Origin: Unio delphinus
Taxonomy: Eukaryota > Mollusca > Bivalvia > Unionida > Unionidae
Direction of reading: 5' to 3'
NCBI GenBank assembly: GCA_029339505.1
Contig: JAQISU010000183.1
Coordinates: forward strand, 62,001 to 126,000
DNA length: 64,000 nt
In this document: in pieces, positions 21,180 through 33,100 of the stretch
Position numbering within the stretch: position 1 is the stretch's first letter
How the letters are laid out: each line of letters begins with the position of its first letter
Notes under the pieces: model-generated
What the model was told of the DNA's origin: nothing
Databases searched by the model: none
What the model saw: only the letters and a program-made list of their open reading frames with translations
Made by a program: the position numbers and the translations under genes

Positions 21180-24100
21180 AGAAGTTTGAGAGATTATCAA
21201 AACCAACTGGAAAAATGTTAAATTCAATCTCGATAGAGTCTCTATAGATACACCAAATAGGTATCTAATAAGTGATAGAAGCATAATCGGTAAAATCCAT
21301 GGTGGGTTTAACGAATTTAAGCGAGATGGTGCGTCTCATTGTTGGTCAACATTTCGAATCGCTGGTAGTGTTTATGCTACCATGAACGACACACGGGCAG
21401 CAAGAGAAATAACGCATCTTGACCATCAAAAGTAATTTTTCAGAGTGAAAAATTATTATACTATCAGAAACAGGTAGTTGGATTATTCGTGATAAAGTTG
21501 ATCCTATCTTGAAAAAAAAATAGTTGTCTCCGTGAGTCAGGATTCCAAACCAGGAATATTTGATGGGATTTATCCCATAAATGGAAAACCGAGTGTTGAC
21601 AAATTGAAACCTATGAAATTGTTGCAGTCAAGGATAAACTGTGTAGCAGAACGAGTAATAGAGCATTTTACAAATTCGTTGCGTAGAAACGGGTTGACAG
21701 ATCTAAGACGTAACAAAATAAACAAATGAGAGCTAACAGTCAAGGCTGCTAGAGCCACAATTCAAAATGTAGCTGAGGTAGAAAAGATATTAAGATTCCC
21801 AATAACCGTAGCGACATTAACAGAAGAAGTATTATACGAATCGAAATACAAATCAAAATTAGCTCCAATCAAGATCATTGATCATAATGCACACGCGTGG
21901 ACAAACGCAGTAACAATATATCCACGGAATAGAACCGTAAAATACCTCCCGGTAGAGAACTCTACTGGTGGAAATTTGTTGGATTTTATTCACGCAGAAA
22001 GTAAAAACGATCATGTGTTAGTGTGGTTATTTCAGAGTTTTGAAGAACAAGATTGTAAATTTGACCAATTTGTAAGATCTAACGGTGAAATATTCCGTAC
22101 TGAATCTCTTCAAGACGCGATGAGAAAACTAGCTCGGAAATTTTCAATGCATAATAACGAGAAATTACTAACAAACTGTTTTACAGTCCCGTCAGTTGCA
22201 GCTCATTTCGCCAGAAAGAAAAATCTATGGAAGCCAACACAATAGAACTTTCTCTAAGATGTTCAAACGAACTCTGTTAAATACGGACATAGTGGATTAT
22301 GGAATATCAAATATGATCCTAAACACGTTTTTTCGGTTGATATGGTTACGTGTTATCCAGGGAGGGTTTTTTTTTTGGTATTTTAAACGATTTGGGTAAC
22401 CCACACTCGATGACACGAGTTGCGATTAATGGACCACTACCCGATTTTGATCTAACCGGATTCGCTCGTTTGGTCTCATTTGAATTCGCTAAGGGACTTC
22501 ATCCCTGCTGTTATGTTTGGTTTGGTAGACATATATCTGAAACACACTGGGTACCAATAGTGTTATTACGGTATATGATCGATTTTAAAATACTGATATT
22601 GCTGATTGTCAGTGAGCAATTATATCATATCGGAAACAAACGTCTGTTTGGTTACCACAACCCGATAGTCTTGATAGTATAATTAATGTTTACAAGGAAA
22701 AATTTCCTGATCTCGACGAAGATATTATTAAAGCGTCCAATGAGATCTTAGAAGTCAATACTGAAAATCCAAAGGATCTCGGTAGAAGAATAATCGGTAA
22801 ATTCACCCAGGGTGGAGCATATGATCACAAGCGACATTATTCAGAATTAATTCTAGATGATGCTAAATACGATTTTTTAATCGCGGATGCAACATCTAGA
22901 GATATATATGTCAATCGTGAAGATGATTTCTTGTCCTATGGAACAAAATTCGGTACAATTGTTAGCTACATTGATGGAAGTTCTCCCAAATACGTACATC
23001 TATGGGCATCTATGCTGGCTTATGTTTCTATCAATTTGCTATCGATGACAAATAGATTTCCTGACACCGCAGTAAGAGTCTCCACAGATTCATTTTATAT
23101 AGATATCAAACATAAAGAAGCAGTGGCTTTTTTTTTACACATTATGATGAGTGTAGGAGGTCATGGAGAATAAAACAAGAAATGTTACACGAGTATTCTA
23201 AATCAGCAGATGTTACGATTGAAGATAATTACATGAAAAATAATCAAATATCAGAACTATCGAGCGCTCCTTCGTTATTTGATCCAGTATGTAGATATAA
23301 AACCGTTTACTTAAACGGATGCGGTGGGTCTGTAAAAACAACACGAGTGATCGAATTATTTCGAACGAAGTCAGACATGATTGTGCTAACACCAACACAC
23401 AGACTCACAAGAGAGATGAAACAACGAGGAGTTAAATCCTGCACATATCACAGTTTCTTTCGGTATAAAGGTGACGCATGGACTCCTGATCGAATGGGTG
23501 AGAAATATATTCCAAAAATCATTATTTGGGGTGAGATATGCACAGTGTCGTTAGATATATTAAAAATGTTTGTTGATTGTTACTGAAAAATACAGCTAAG
23601 TTGCGATCATCGACAGCCAGCGCCATGTGTCGGTTTGTCTCCACATAATTGGTTGAAGAGTTTTGAAGATTATTATGAAGAAATTAAGACTGATCATAGA
23701 TCTCTTGATCCAGATTTAGGAGAGTTCAAGAAATTAATCAGATTACAACCGGATAAAATCCAGTGTGAAATTGTGCGTGAAATAATTTCAACAACCCCAT
23801 TAAATATGTTTTGGGAATCGTGCAGACCAAACGATTTGATAGTGGCAAGTAGAAAGATAGTCAGAGACACACTTCAAGCGCGGTTATTTCAAACACATAA
23901 GAAAAATTCTCATCACTTCCAGTTCCATTGCGTTATAGACCAGCTGATTCACGGAAACAGAATATCAAAGTTGATATTCCAGGACGCTTGACAGAGTCAG
24001 GAACTGGAAAACAAACACTCGTGCTAAATGATATTGTATTGGTTGGTATCAGTGTTGTGTAGATGCATTTCGCGCTGATAAATCTCCGTGGACGCTAGGA

Positions 24101-24553
24101 TACGCAATGACGATACATTCTTCGCATGGAATGACTATATCCGATACGATTGTTTGGATCGTTGATGATCGCATCGAGTGGTCGAATTCAGTTTCTTTCG
24201 CAGTGTCTAGAGTTCGAAGAACAAATCAACTTCGAAGAGTTGTTCTAGATGCTAATGACACCACAATCAGCGATATTGTCAGCGATGATATAATAAGAAA
24301 CAAACTCGCTGGTTATAAACAACAAGATAAGAAAAATAAACGAGAATTTGATATTGGTGTTAAATTTATAATTACGCTGAAACAACAACATGATAATCAC
24401 TGCGCGAGCTGTAATTGTATAATGCGTTCGCAGTATTCGGATAAAGATCCTCGTCAATTTACCGTGGATAGAAAAGATAATAGTCGTGGTCATACCAAAG
24501 ATATTTTAACATTGACCTGTCTGGAATGTAATCGAAATCACCGCGTTAATTAG
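21180..24553 (+). pseudogene. PolB-like polymerase / SF1 helicase / HNH fusion relic, copy B
   Basis: About 1,120 codons in one direction, with several stops and shifts. Order: an exonuclease-like N-part (IGKIHGGFNEFKRDG, then AREITHLDHQK); a polymerase-like part with VDMVTCYPG at the place of PolB motif A (near 22,340, across a shift), WVPIVLLRYMID, and VRVSTDSFYID at the place of motif C (near 23,075); an SF1 helicase with VYLNGCGGSVKTTRVIELF (Walker A, with Val for the usual Gly or Ser), VLTPTHRLTREMKQRGVKS, a Walker-B region IIIWGEICT (Asp to Gly) and YAMTIHSSHGMTISDT; and a C-terminal HNH-like tail with CASC and CLECNRNH. This is unlike the protein-primed PolB of typical Mavericks. The PolB motif reading is my inference; helicase and HNH parts are clear. 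Confidence 0.75.
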
Positions 24554-26836
24554 CACCTCGTAGCGATAAGTGTGTATCCTCGGGTATCACTTGTAACTGT
24601 TCACATGTAAATCCACGATGAGGAGCAGTTGAATCTAATCTTTAGTGGTTTCAAGGTTACTTGCTCCCAAGAGGTCGTATCGGTGCAGCTCACTTCCGGA
24701 TAGTTCAATAATTAGAGATGGCAGACGTTGATCAAGACAATTTGACAAACCGCTCACATTTTGCAAACATGATCGATATCTCACTATCTTAAAATGAAAT
24801 TATATCAATATTTGATAAATTGTTGTTACATCTTTATTTTTTTTTACTAACTTGCGCTGCAGCCAGCTTTTAAATAAATGTTTTCTGCCCGTTTCAGATC
24901 TTCATTATCTTTCCATTACTACATTATGTACTAGTTTGTGTTATTTGAATGTGCAAAAGTGTATCGCTGCGTAAAAGTTCTTGCAATTTATCTCGCTTGA
25001 AGAATATTGAAAAGATGTTTATTTTTTTTACAGTTTTAATCATAGCAGTAGATTTATGTTAAACGACAACAAAAAAACTTTTTAAAGTTCTTTTATTATT
25101 AATTTAGACTGTTGCATTTCTATTAATGTTAATTATATTTTAAATGAAATAACTTTAGTTTCTTTCAAAATGCACAAATGTCGTCCGTGCTTGAACAGAC
25201 AGGCGCACGTACGAGTCTCCTTGATGATTATTCTAATTTTATTTCCTGGAACAGATGGAAATTTTAGAGTATATAATGTGGAGAAATATCTGTTAGACAC
25301 ACTATGCATGTAAAGGACATTTGTGGTTCTCACCTTTCTGCCTCTCTATCTGTATGCGTGACTGTCACATTTCATCTGGTGCATTGGGTATGTATATCCG
25401 CAAATTAATGTGTTCGCTTACGTATACTACATAAAAATACTTCAGGTGAAAAATGAGTATAAATTGATGCTAAGAAAGAACTAGTGATCGATAGAAAAAA
25501 AACCAAAGATGAATATTTGTGAGTATTTATTTATTATTGACTTGTAGGGCTTTTTCTTACAAACAGTCTCTTTCTTAAAAATAATACTGTTTGCAATTTA
25601 CATCCGGTCACGTGTGGATTAATATTGATTTAAAAGACGTACCAAAGTAGTAGGACGAAATCTATGAAATAACTGTATTTTTAAAACTTACATCTTTAAT
25701 GCAAGGAAAGTTAAACAGAATTAAGCTAATTTTAATAAGGCTGTTCTAAATGAATTTGCAGGTGTCAATCAGAAATCTTGTTAAAGACCCTAGCAGATAT
25801 GAAAGTTATTGCATGTTCCGTCCAAATCTTGATGTTCAAAATTCTAAACGAAAATGAAACAAGATAAAACGTCATTAATCTGAAAATCGTACAATTTTTA
25901 CACCCAAATATGAAACAATATTCCATCAGCATTAATTAGACTCCTTTATCCATAGCTAATGTAATTATTGCTTTGTCAAATTCATCTGAATACATCAATA
26001 TACTGTTCCATTTTTAAAATTTAAAAAAAACAACAACATTTCTGAATTAAAATATTTAGCATTACATATCAGCTGCTGGATTGAATTCATATTATAATTT
26101 TTTTTTATCGAACTTGTGTTATAACTTTCTTAACTCGTGTTATAAACGAACTATTAGCCTTGCGAAAGTAATTGAGAAAGAAAGATATATCAACATATCA
26201 AAAATGCAAATTGTTGAGATTATTTTTCTTTAAAGTTATGAACCCAAAAATGTGCAATAAATGTTTCAAATCGGAAAGCAAGGTGAAACGTTCCTACAAT
26301 TGTGTCTGAAATTATGGATAGTGAATCTATATTGTCGGGTATAATATAAATATGGCCAGTGTATTTAATTTAATTAATTTACATTCTTTAAGTATGGAAA
26401 GGAAATATTTAATTTTCTGATGTAATGTAAGTATGGGCACCGAATCTAATTATCTGATTTATTGTCTATAATTATTCTCCTAGTATGAACAAAATAAGTC
26501 TGACATATATAATTGATTCATTGATTAACCTTTGTTGACTTTATGTTTCGCTAATCAAGTGTAGAATAGTAAACTATCCGGAACTGGAGATTTTTTGCGG
26601 GCATGCGCATTGGAGCTAAGGGAGGTAATTTTAGGAGCTACGATCAATAACTCCGTTGCAACCATGAAACCTCCTATAGATTGCGGGTCTACCCGTGGAT
26701 CTTACAATGTTAAATATTTTATGCGATGTGACACTCCAAATAGGATCAGTAGCTCTTTTTTTTACCACCTTCAAGTTTACCCGGCTCATATAAATATCTT
26801 ACAGTGACATTGCCGAATATTCGCTGTTTGGAAAAA
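24554..26836. other. Unassigned region inside the element
   Basis: About 2.3 kb of mostly AT-rich sequence without a supported gene. A 25-codon frame begins at 24,718 (MADVDQDNLTNRSHF) and may be the start of a lost gene. Composition and lack of coding frames from 24.8 to 26.6 kb suggest inserted or extensively decayed DNA, but I see no clear terminal repeats or target duplication. Confidence 0.4.
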
Positions 26837-27537
26837 TCATTTCGCGGTTTTGTACGGGTATATACTTTTTTTGATCGCGATAACAGGTTTCATATTGATT
26901 GCTCGAGTAATTTCATTATTTAGCGCAGCTATCACACCTGGTAATCTATTGACCCATTCACGAGATCGTTGATCTTCGATAAATTCCTTCGCGTATTTAT
27001 ATCCAAATAACTGCTCGATTAAATAATTCAACAATTGCCTGAGCGCGGTGTATTGCAGTATGTCGTCGTCGTATGGTGACATTATGATGCTTCATTGTTG
27101 ATAACATTGCACCCTGAAATTCCTTGCCAGGATCAACATAGATTTTGGCCACTGCAGACCACCTTGTGGTCCAAGTCCTCGTCGATAATTCGTTCAAATG
27201 CAATAGAAAACTCTGATGCCGCCTTCGTCAACAATAGTTCAGCTTCCTTGTATCTACTCACAACATCAACTACGGTTAGCTCATACGTGTATGTCCGTGT
27301 ATTAACAGTATCATGCGGCAGAAATAATATATCAGCCTGATGAACTTCATTAGGGACGCTGACGTCAAAATGTGCAAAGTGAATTTGTTTAAGCGGGGGT
27401 AGATAGATTTGACATATCGCCTGTCTTGATAACCAATCCGCCGCAGTAACTTATTTTACTTTTGCCGCGTTGGCGAGTTTATTAATTTCTGATTTACCTC
27501 TCCAGTATCCTCTTGGGGAATAATAAATAGATTCCAT
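26837..27537 (-). pseudogene. Retroviral-type DDE integrase relic (Maverick integrase)
   Basis: Starts MESIYYSPRGYWRG at 27,537. It has a stop after about 29 codons (..AAKVK), then the catalytic core: HQADILFLPHD (first Asp), YVDPGKEFQGAML (second Asp) and HRAQAIVELFNRA (Glu), the D,D-35-E arrangement. A frameshift lies near 27,200 and another near 27,030. The C-terminal part continues to IKKSIYPYKTAK. In Mavericks this enzyme inserts the linear genome and makes a short target duplication. All three acidic residues are still present, but the frame is broken. Confidence 0.88.
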
Positions 27538-27544
27538 ATTGTTA

Positions 27545-28055
27545 TTAATTACCAGCGCATAATGCCAGTTTACCCTTCATAGCAGATCTTACTAACCAGT
27601 TAGCTAATGATTCCTTGAAAGATTTATTCGTAATAGAATTTAACGCGTGAATCAATTTCACATCTGCGATATGTCTACGTTGCAGATTGCTACTTTTATT
27701 AGCAACATCATGAGCATGACACGCCTTATCAATAGCGTTTATCGGATATTCACCGGGTCGGTGTTGGTCTTGGCTATCAAGTCGGATACCGAGTCTTGTT
27801 CCAGGGCCACAGTAATTATATTCTGGAAAGTGTTTTTTGTCTGGGTATTTTGCCCCTGGAGCCCCTGGGAGTTTTGTCAATTTTGCTGCAATACCACCTC
27901 CTCGTTTTAAAAAAAATCATTATCCGATTTCATAGAAACAAATCTAAATTTCTTTGTACCACATTGTACACACCTACCAGCAAGTGCTGATTTGTTATTG
28001 CTTGTTGTAATTGTTGTCAAGTCATTTGTTCTAGTACGCGTCTTACATTTCACCC
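27545..28055 (-). pseudogene. Viral-type phospholipase A2 protein relic
   Basis: The N-part has a zinc-ribbon-like half, ALAGRCVQCGTKKFRFVSMK, then a frameshift at an A/T run (27,905) into KLPGAPGAKYPDKKHFPEYN. The calcium loop YCGPGTRL and the catalytic region IDKACHAHDVANKS follow, with the His-Asp pair of the secreted/parvovirus-type PLA2 fold; the protein ends 120 residues later. In parvoviruses and adintoviruses this domain helps the particle leave the endosome by cutting membrane lipids. It sits head-to-tail downstream of nothing on its own strand and is followed by the integrase 8 bp away. Confidence 0.82.
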
Positions 28056-28082
28056 ACTATAGATCCATTATTTATTTACAAT

Positions 28083-28610
28083 AACTTGAATGTAATTGAG
28101 TTTTCGGCGACAAAAAACACGAGAACTTGTTAAACATCATGCAGCGCTACCAAATTATTATCGCATGATGTACTCAAGGATTTTAACGAGAGAGCAATGT
28201 CGATATCCGACGAAGATGCTATTGAATTTATCACTGATATTGAAGAAGCACCGAGTGTTGATTCTATTGATGGAAGTATTAATAATTTAGTCGTATATGA
28301 TGATGTGATGTTAGATAAACAAGCAAATCCTGCCAGAATATTTTCCAGAGGTAGACATAAAAATACTGATGTGATTTATGTTACTCAGAGATATACACAA
28401 ATACCAAAAGTGATCAGGGATAACTGTAATATTCTTGCTGTGTTTAATGGAGTTGATACACATACATTACGAAATATTCACCAGACCTCTTGCAGTGGAG
28501 ATATGGATTATAATCTTTTTAGAAATTTCTTTAGTCACGCTCAGTCAATCCCACATGGATTTGTAACAATACATTTACATCACTCTAGATCAAGATATCG
28601 TTTCGGTTAA
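28083..28610 (+). pseudogene. Packaging ATPase (FtsK-HerA/A32-like), C-terminal part
   Basis: The readable frame begins near 28,197. NNLVVYDDVMLDKQ carries the Walker-B type aspartates, and FSRGRHKNTDVIYVTQRYTQ gives the arginine-finger/sensor region with the polar residue (TQ) usual in this family. The C-terminal domain runs to RYRFG at a TAA that lies inside the edge of the right terminal repeat. The Walker-A half, which should lie upstream, is missing; the sequence runs instead into the PLA2 gene on the other strand, so a 5' deletion is likely. In this family the protein pumps the genome into the capsid. Confidence 0.8.
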
Positions 28611-28833
28611 TTCATAACAACTAACAACACAGCGACAACAAATACGTCTGTTTTTGACGCAACAGTCCTGGTTGACAAATAGGTTTTAGTTATGTCTAAA
28701 AACTATTTGTTCACCTTCCTAGTTTGTCTGAATTAGTTTCGGTTTATTTTTCTGATTTTGTCTGAATTAGTTTCGGTTTATTTTTCTGATTTTGTCTGAA
28801 CTAGTTTCGGTCTGTTCACTCTTTCTACTACGT
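28607..28833 (-). repeat. Right terminal inverted repeat
   Basis: 227 bp, the reverse complement of the left terminal repeat plus one extra 34-bp unit (three copies of the tctgaa(t/c)tagtttcgg unit). Followed directly by GTTGTTG, the candidate target duplication. Confidence 0.93.
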
Positions 28834-29052
28834 GTTGTTGTTTTTATAGGGTTTAACGCCATTTTGAAGTACAAGACAGGCTATAACTGGTAGAGGAAAA
28901 ACCATGGAAAACCCGGGAAGAACCACCGACCCACGGAAGCTACGGGCAGGCTTTCTCACATACCCACGTTAGCCGAGTCCGAGACTTAAATACACGCAGA
29001 GATGAGATGACAGTGATCCGTAACGGCGAACGCTTTAGACCACTCGGGGAAC
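28834..29052 (-). mobile_element. tRNA-related SINE with (AAC) tail
   Basis: On the minus strand the unit starts with ccgagtggtctaaagcg, a tRNA-Ser/Leu-like A-box segment, and ends about 210 bp later with gttaaaccctataaaaacaac, a typical SINE tail. The same head occurs at 62,273-62,311. The tail (AAC/GTT) is the sequence at which the Maverick right end abuts, so the viral element probably inserted into the SINE tail. Confidence 0.55.
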
Positions 29053-29108
29053 TTTATATGAATTTTAAATGCAATGTGGGCAAAGAAATGTAAATATATA
29101 ACAACTTC

Positions 29109-29141
<33 letters not shown>

Positions 29142-30070
29142 AATATTACTGATTTTCAGACAGCAACATTCTGTAAATTTTGGTCCATATTGGCTGCCAT
29201 GAAATGAACTTGCAAACTTAACCTTTTAAGGACATGTATGATATGATACATCAGTATATGACACTCATCAAACATCATACAATACATTGAGTTTATTACA
29301 TCAGTATATGACAATCATCAAACATTATACAATATATTGAGTTTATTTCGTAATCAAAGCCAATGCAGGGTTCAACTGGGTTTTTTTTAATTAAAATTTA
29401 TTACCATGATCAACTGCTGCACTTCACAAAAAAATATTGAAATTTTAGGATAAATTGTGCTATAAGATATTTGCGTCCTATATGCAGTTACGGGTTAAGC
29501 TTTACATATGTAAACAACTGCTGGACGGCGCGTGTCCAAAACTAATCGGAAAATCCCGTTTGCAGCGACAATATAGAGCGATAAACTCCTATGCCTGGTT
29601 TGATTATTCAAGTCTCCTGTTTAAACTCCATTAACGTGACTTGAGTCATTGGCGAGAGAGAAAAGACGTATTTGGTAATTAGGAAGAGTTTATAATTATT
29701 TAAATTTTCCTTTTGCATATGATAGTTTGTGTACCCACCAACACTGCAAATCTTAGGCATATCTTAAAATGTGTAAATGTCCCCCACACGGCACACATTA
29801 CTCAAGTAACTAGAACAATGGCGGTTATTTTCACCCCTGCGGTCGTAACTATGCACTCAAAATGCCCGGATGTGAAAAAGTGCCCGGATTCCCGACCCTG
29901 CCATGACTTGATAGTTGAATTATTACCAATCACGTTTAATCTCCCTTGCCGTGACTTGATTAAAGTCCGTGACCTTATCATAGCGAGTTTTGTATAATAA
30001 TAAGAAGAAAAAATCAATACATGTTAGGAGAAATACGTCAGCCTGGTAAAAATAACTGCTTTGTGATAGA
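29053..30070. other. No gene; short tandem repeats
   Basis: A (TTA)n run at 29,109-29,139 and two copies of a roughly 52-bp unit (around tacatcagtatatgacaatc) at 29,238-29,345. The rest shows no coding frame I can support. Confidence 0.5.
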
Positions 30071-30074
30071 AGCT

Positions 30075-30087
30075 ACTTTCACTTTCT
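30075..30087 (-). promoter_or_regulatory. ISRE/IRF-element-like site upstream of the IFI44-like gene
   Basis: The minus strand reads agaaagtgaaagt, matching the interferon-stimulated response element core GAAANNGAAA. It lies 46 bp upstream of the ATG of the proposed first exon. In vertebrates IFI44 is induced through such sites by IRF/ISGF3. That a molluscan IRF uses this one is inference. Confidence 0.55.
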
Positions 30088-30132
30088 ATTTTAACTTTGT
30101 ACACTAAGGAGGCGTACTGAAGTTCTACAATC

Positions 30133-33100
30133 ATGATAGGTCTCAAAGGTAAGCTTGATTGGAAATATGAAAGGGTTTGTCTTAGTCCATTACTGACGTG
30201 AATCATAAGCAATTTTTATGGTGTATACATTTTGGTTTGCTCGTTTGTTGTTTATTCCATGGGAGACTACATTTCATTCGCACAGATCGGTAGGCTCATC
30301 GTTGCATAACCAGCAATGTAATTGTATAGCAGTCTCACACGTTTATTTGTACCCATCAAACATAAATGAAACGAATTATAGACAATCGGAAGCTCCCGAT
30401 CTAAACAAGCAGATTACTAGCTGTCCATATCTGGTTTCTGGAATGGTGTATTTCAAGTAAAAACCACAGGGGCATGTTACAAAGCAAATTAGGATTATCC
30501 GTCCATGAATCGTGGTCTAACCTGTAACAATGATTTTTGTTGCAAGGATGCTTGTACGATTCTGACTGAGGTATTAAAGTATATTCCTTATGCAACTAGC
30601 GGCATTTATACTGAACTAACACTGCCCCCAACCCCTTTTTTATATTCATTTGTTTTAATACAGGTAAGAGCTATTTTGAATATTTTCATGTGACAAGACA
30701 GCTAAAAGAATCAGTATGTGCCTTATACATGAATAAAGTTCACTAGTACTGTAACAAACTAGCATACTTTCATCACCCCTCAACCATCCAGATTTTTAGA
30801 TATTTATCTCTGTAGCAGACACATGTAAATACTCAAGCCAAGTCAGCAGCTCATTTGAAGCCCATGTTACGCATTTGTTCTTCAATGCTAGTCTAACTGG
30901 ACATACATCACAAATTAATTTTTGCGATATGTTCTCTACATATATTTCTCAGTACTGACCTTTCAACTGTGTGACAATACAAACTATATACATGTATTAA
31001 TCTAAAATACCTCCAAAGATGACTTCACGGTCAAGTTATTGTCAAGGGTTATCCTGCATTTTTTTGAGTAGTTCCACTGTAAAGAGAACAGCATGTAAAC
31101 AGAACACAGATTTCACTTCTGGATCATCACCAAGGCCTTATTACTCAATGTGCACTGTCACCAAAATACAGACAACCAATCTCTGAGCTCATATTCTCAA
31201 GAATAAACAATTACCTTTAAATCCCTACCAAAAATGCATCAATATAACTCTTCTATCACCACCAAAATGAGAGAGGAAAAAATGTTCTACCAATAGACTA
31301 GAACTACATTTGTACTGGGTACTGAACTGGAAATAATAATTGTGATGCAATTCCAATTGTGAGAGGCAGTCACCAACAAGTCAACCAATTTCCAAACCTA
31401 ACTCAAAGTAAATCTAAACCACATTACAGATTTAGCTTATGTGTGAACTGAAAAATGCTAGGATTGTGATTATAAAAGGCTCATGCCTTCTACCTTAAAT
31501 ATTAGGGAGGTGGCAAAATATGAAACTATCCAGTGAGACATTAAGAAACTTGTGTTTCATTTGAAACGCCAACAATTTGGCATGGTTTGGGACCCCCTGG
31601 CAACAGTCAGGTTAGATATTATAAATCAATCAATGAAATGGCAAAGATTTTTGTAAATTTTAAAAATTATCAGTAGGGAGGTTAAACAAAAATCGATTAT
31701 GTGAGAATAGTCAATGACCTAAATTCAAATGACTAGGTCAAAAAGATGTAAATCAGTCAAATACACAAATCTCTGCAGTTCAAGTTTAAGCTGGTTAGCT
31801 GGTCATTGTCAGTGATTACCATCGAGAGTTGTTAATGGGAATTTGTTGGCAAATAATGAACTATACTGAGTGGAGATCACAGTTTTGATGATATTGAATT
31901 CGCTTAATTGTCTCGTTAATTTAACTAATATTGCAGCTTTGGCATTAGTTCTACAATGTAACATACCTGATATTTATCTTGTTAATGATACTGACAACAT
32001 AAGTACCATGTGAGACAACTAAATCAGCTGGAGAACATGCTAGACCAACAAGTAAGGTCTCAGCTTTTTTTTTCTGTTTTAACCTTCTTCCCTCAGCTGT
32101 CAGGAATTTAAAAAAAAATGAAACCTACTTGTTGGTCTAGAGATCATACCGATTCAGGACTCATGGTACTAATGGTATGGAAAAATTTGAACCAGTCTGA
32201 AAATGGGTGGAGATTACATAGATTATATATGGGTTTGGCTGGCCAGTATTAGTTGATAATAAAAATTAGATTTTCTTAAAAAGAATTTTTTGAGATTTTT
32301 ATTCTAGTTGTAACTAAAAAATGTAGAGACATTGTTTAAGTGATGGAATTTTGGTCCTTTAACAGATTTCAGTTTGGAACACTTATTACTGAAACCCTCA
32401 TGTGCAGATCTGAAAGCACATGTTTCCATCTCACATAGATGTCATCCAGGATGCATCTATACTGATAAATATACTTTTAATCACAAGCACTTAGAAATGT
32501 AAAGTTATTGCATTTTTAATATCTTGATGTTTGCATAGGTTTACTATGGGAACTGAACAATGCTGAGCTCATTTGCATGTTTCTTAAGAGTTATGTCCCT
32601 TTATAGGTTAGGAATGGGAATTGTTTATGTACCACAGCGATAGTATGGTTTACAATCATTTGTTATTATATTCTTTTGTAGTTCCAAGAAACTAGTTAAT
32701 AATTTTTATCTCATTTCAGATTCAGTGACCAGATTAAATATGCTACATAAATTCATTAGAAATCCATATTAAGATTCAGCAAAAATATATATTTAAGAAA
32801 TAAAATTGAAATTAGCTTATTGACTTTTGTACAAAAAATACAAATGTGATTTGGCCTGTTTCCGAAGGACCAATTGCACTAAATCTTTCTGTGAGTGCAT
32901 CTCCTAGACATGCAAAATTGAATTTTTTAAAATAATGCCTTGGTGTTGGAACAGGAGATCAGATTGAAGTTTTATACTGTATATATAAAAATTGGTATTA
33001 AAACTAGGGGGTCAAATTAAAAATGTTGGAGTCTCTGATACACATAATGAGGTAATGGGAAACACTGCAATTTTTGTGCATTTCATTTAAAATACAGCTA

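Noticed and set aside
24554..26836. A separate transposon inside the viral element
   Set aside because: Likely from composition, but I found no terminal repeats, target duplication or coding evidence to name one.
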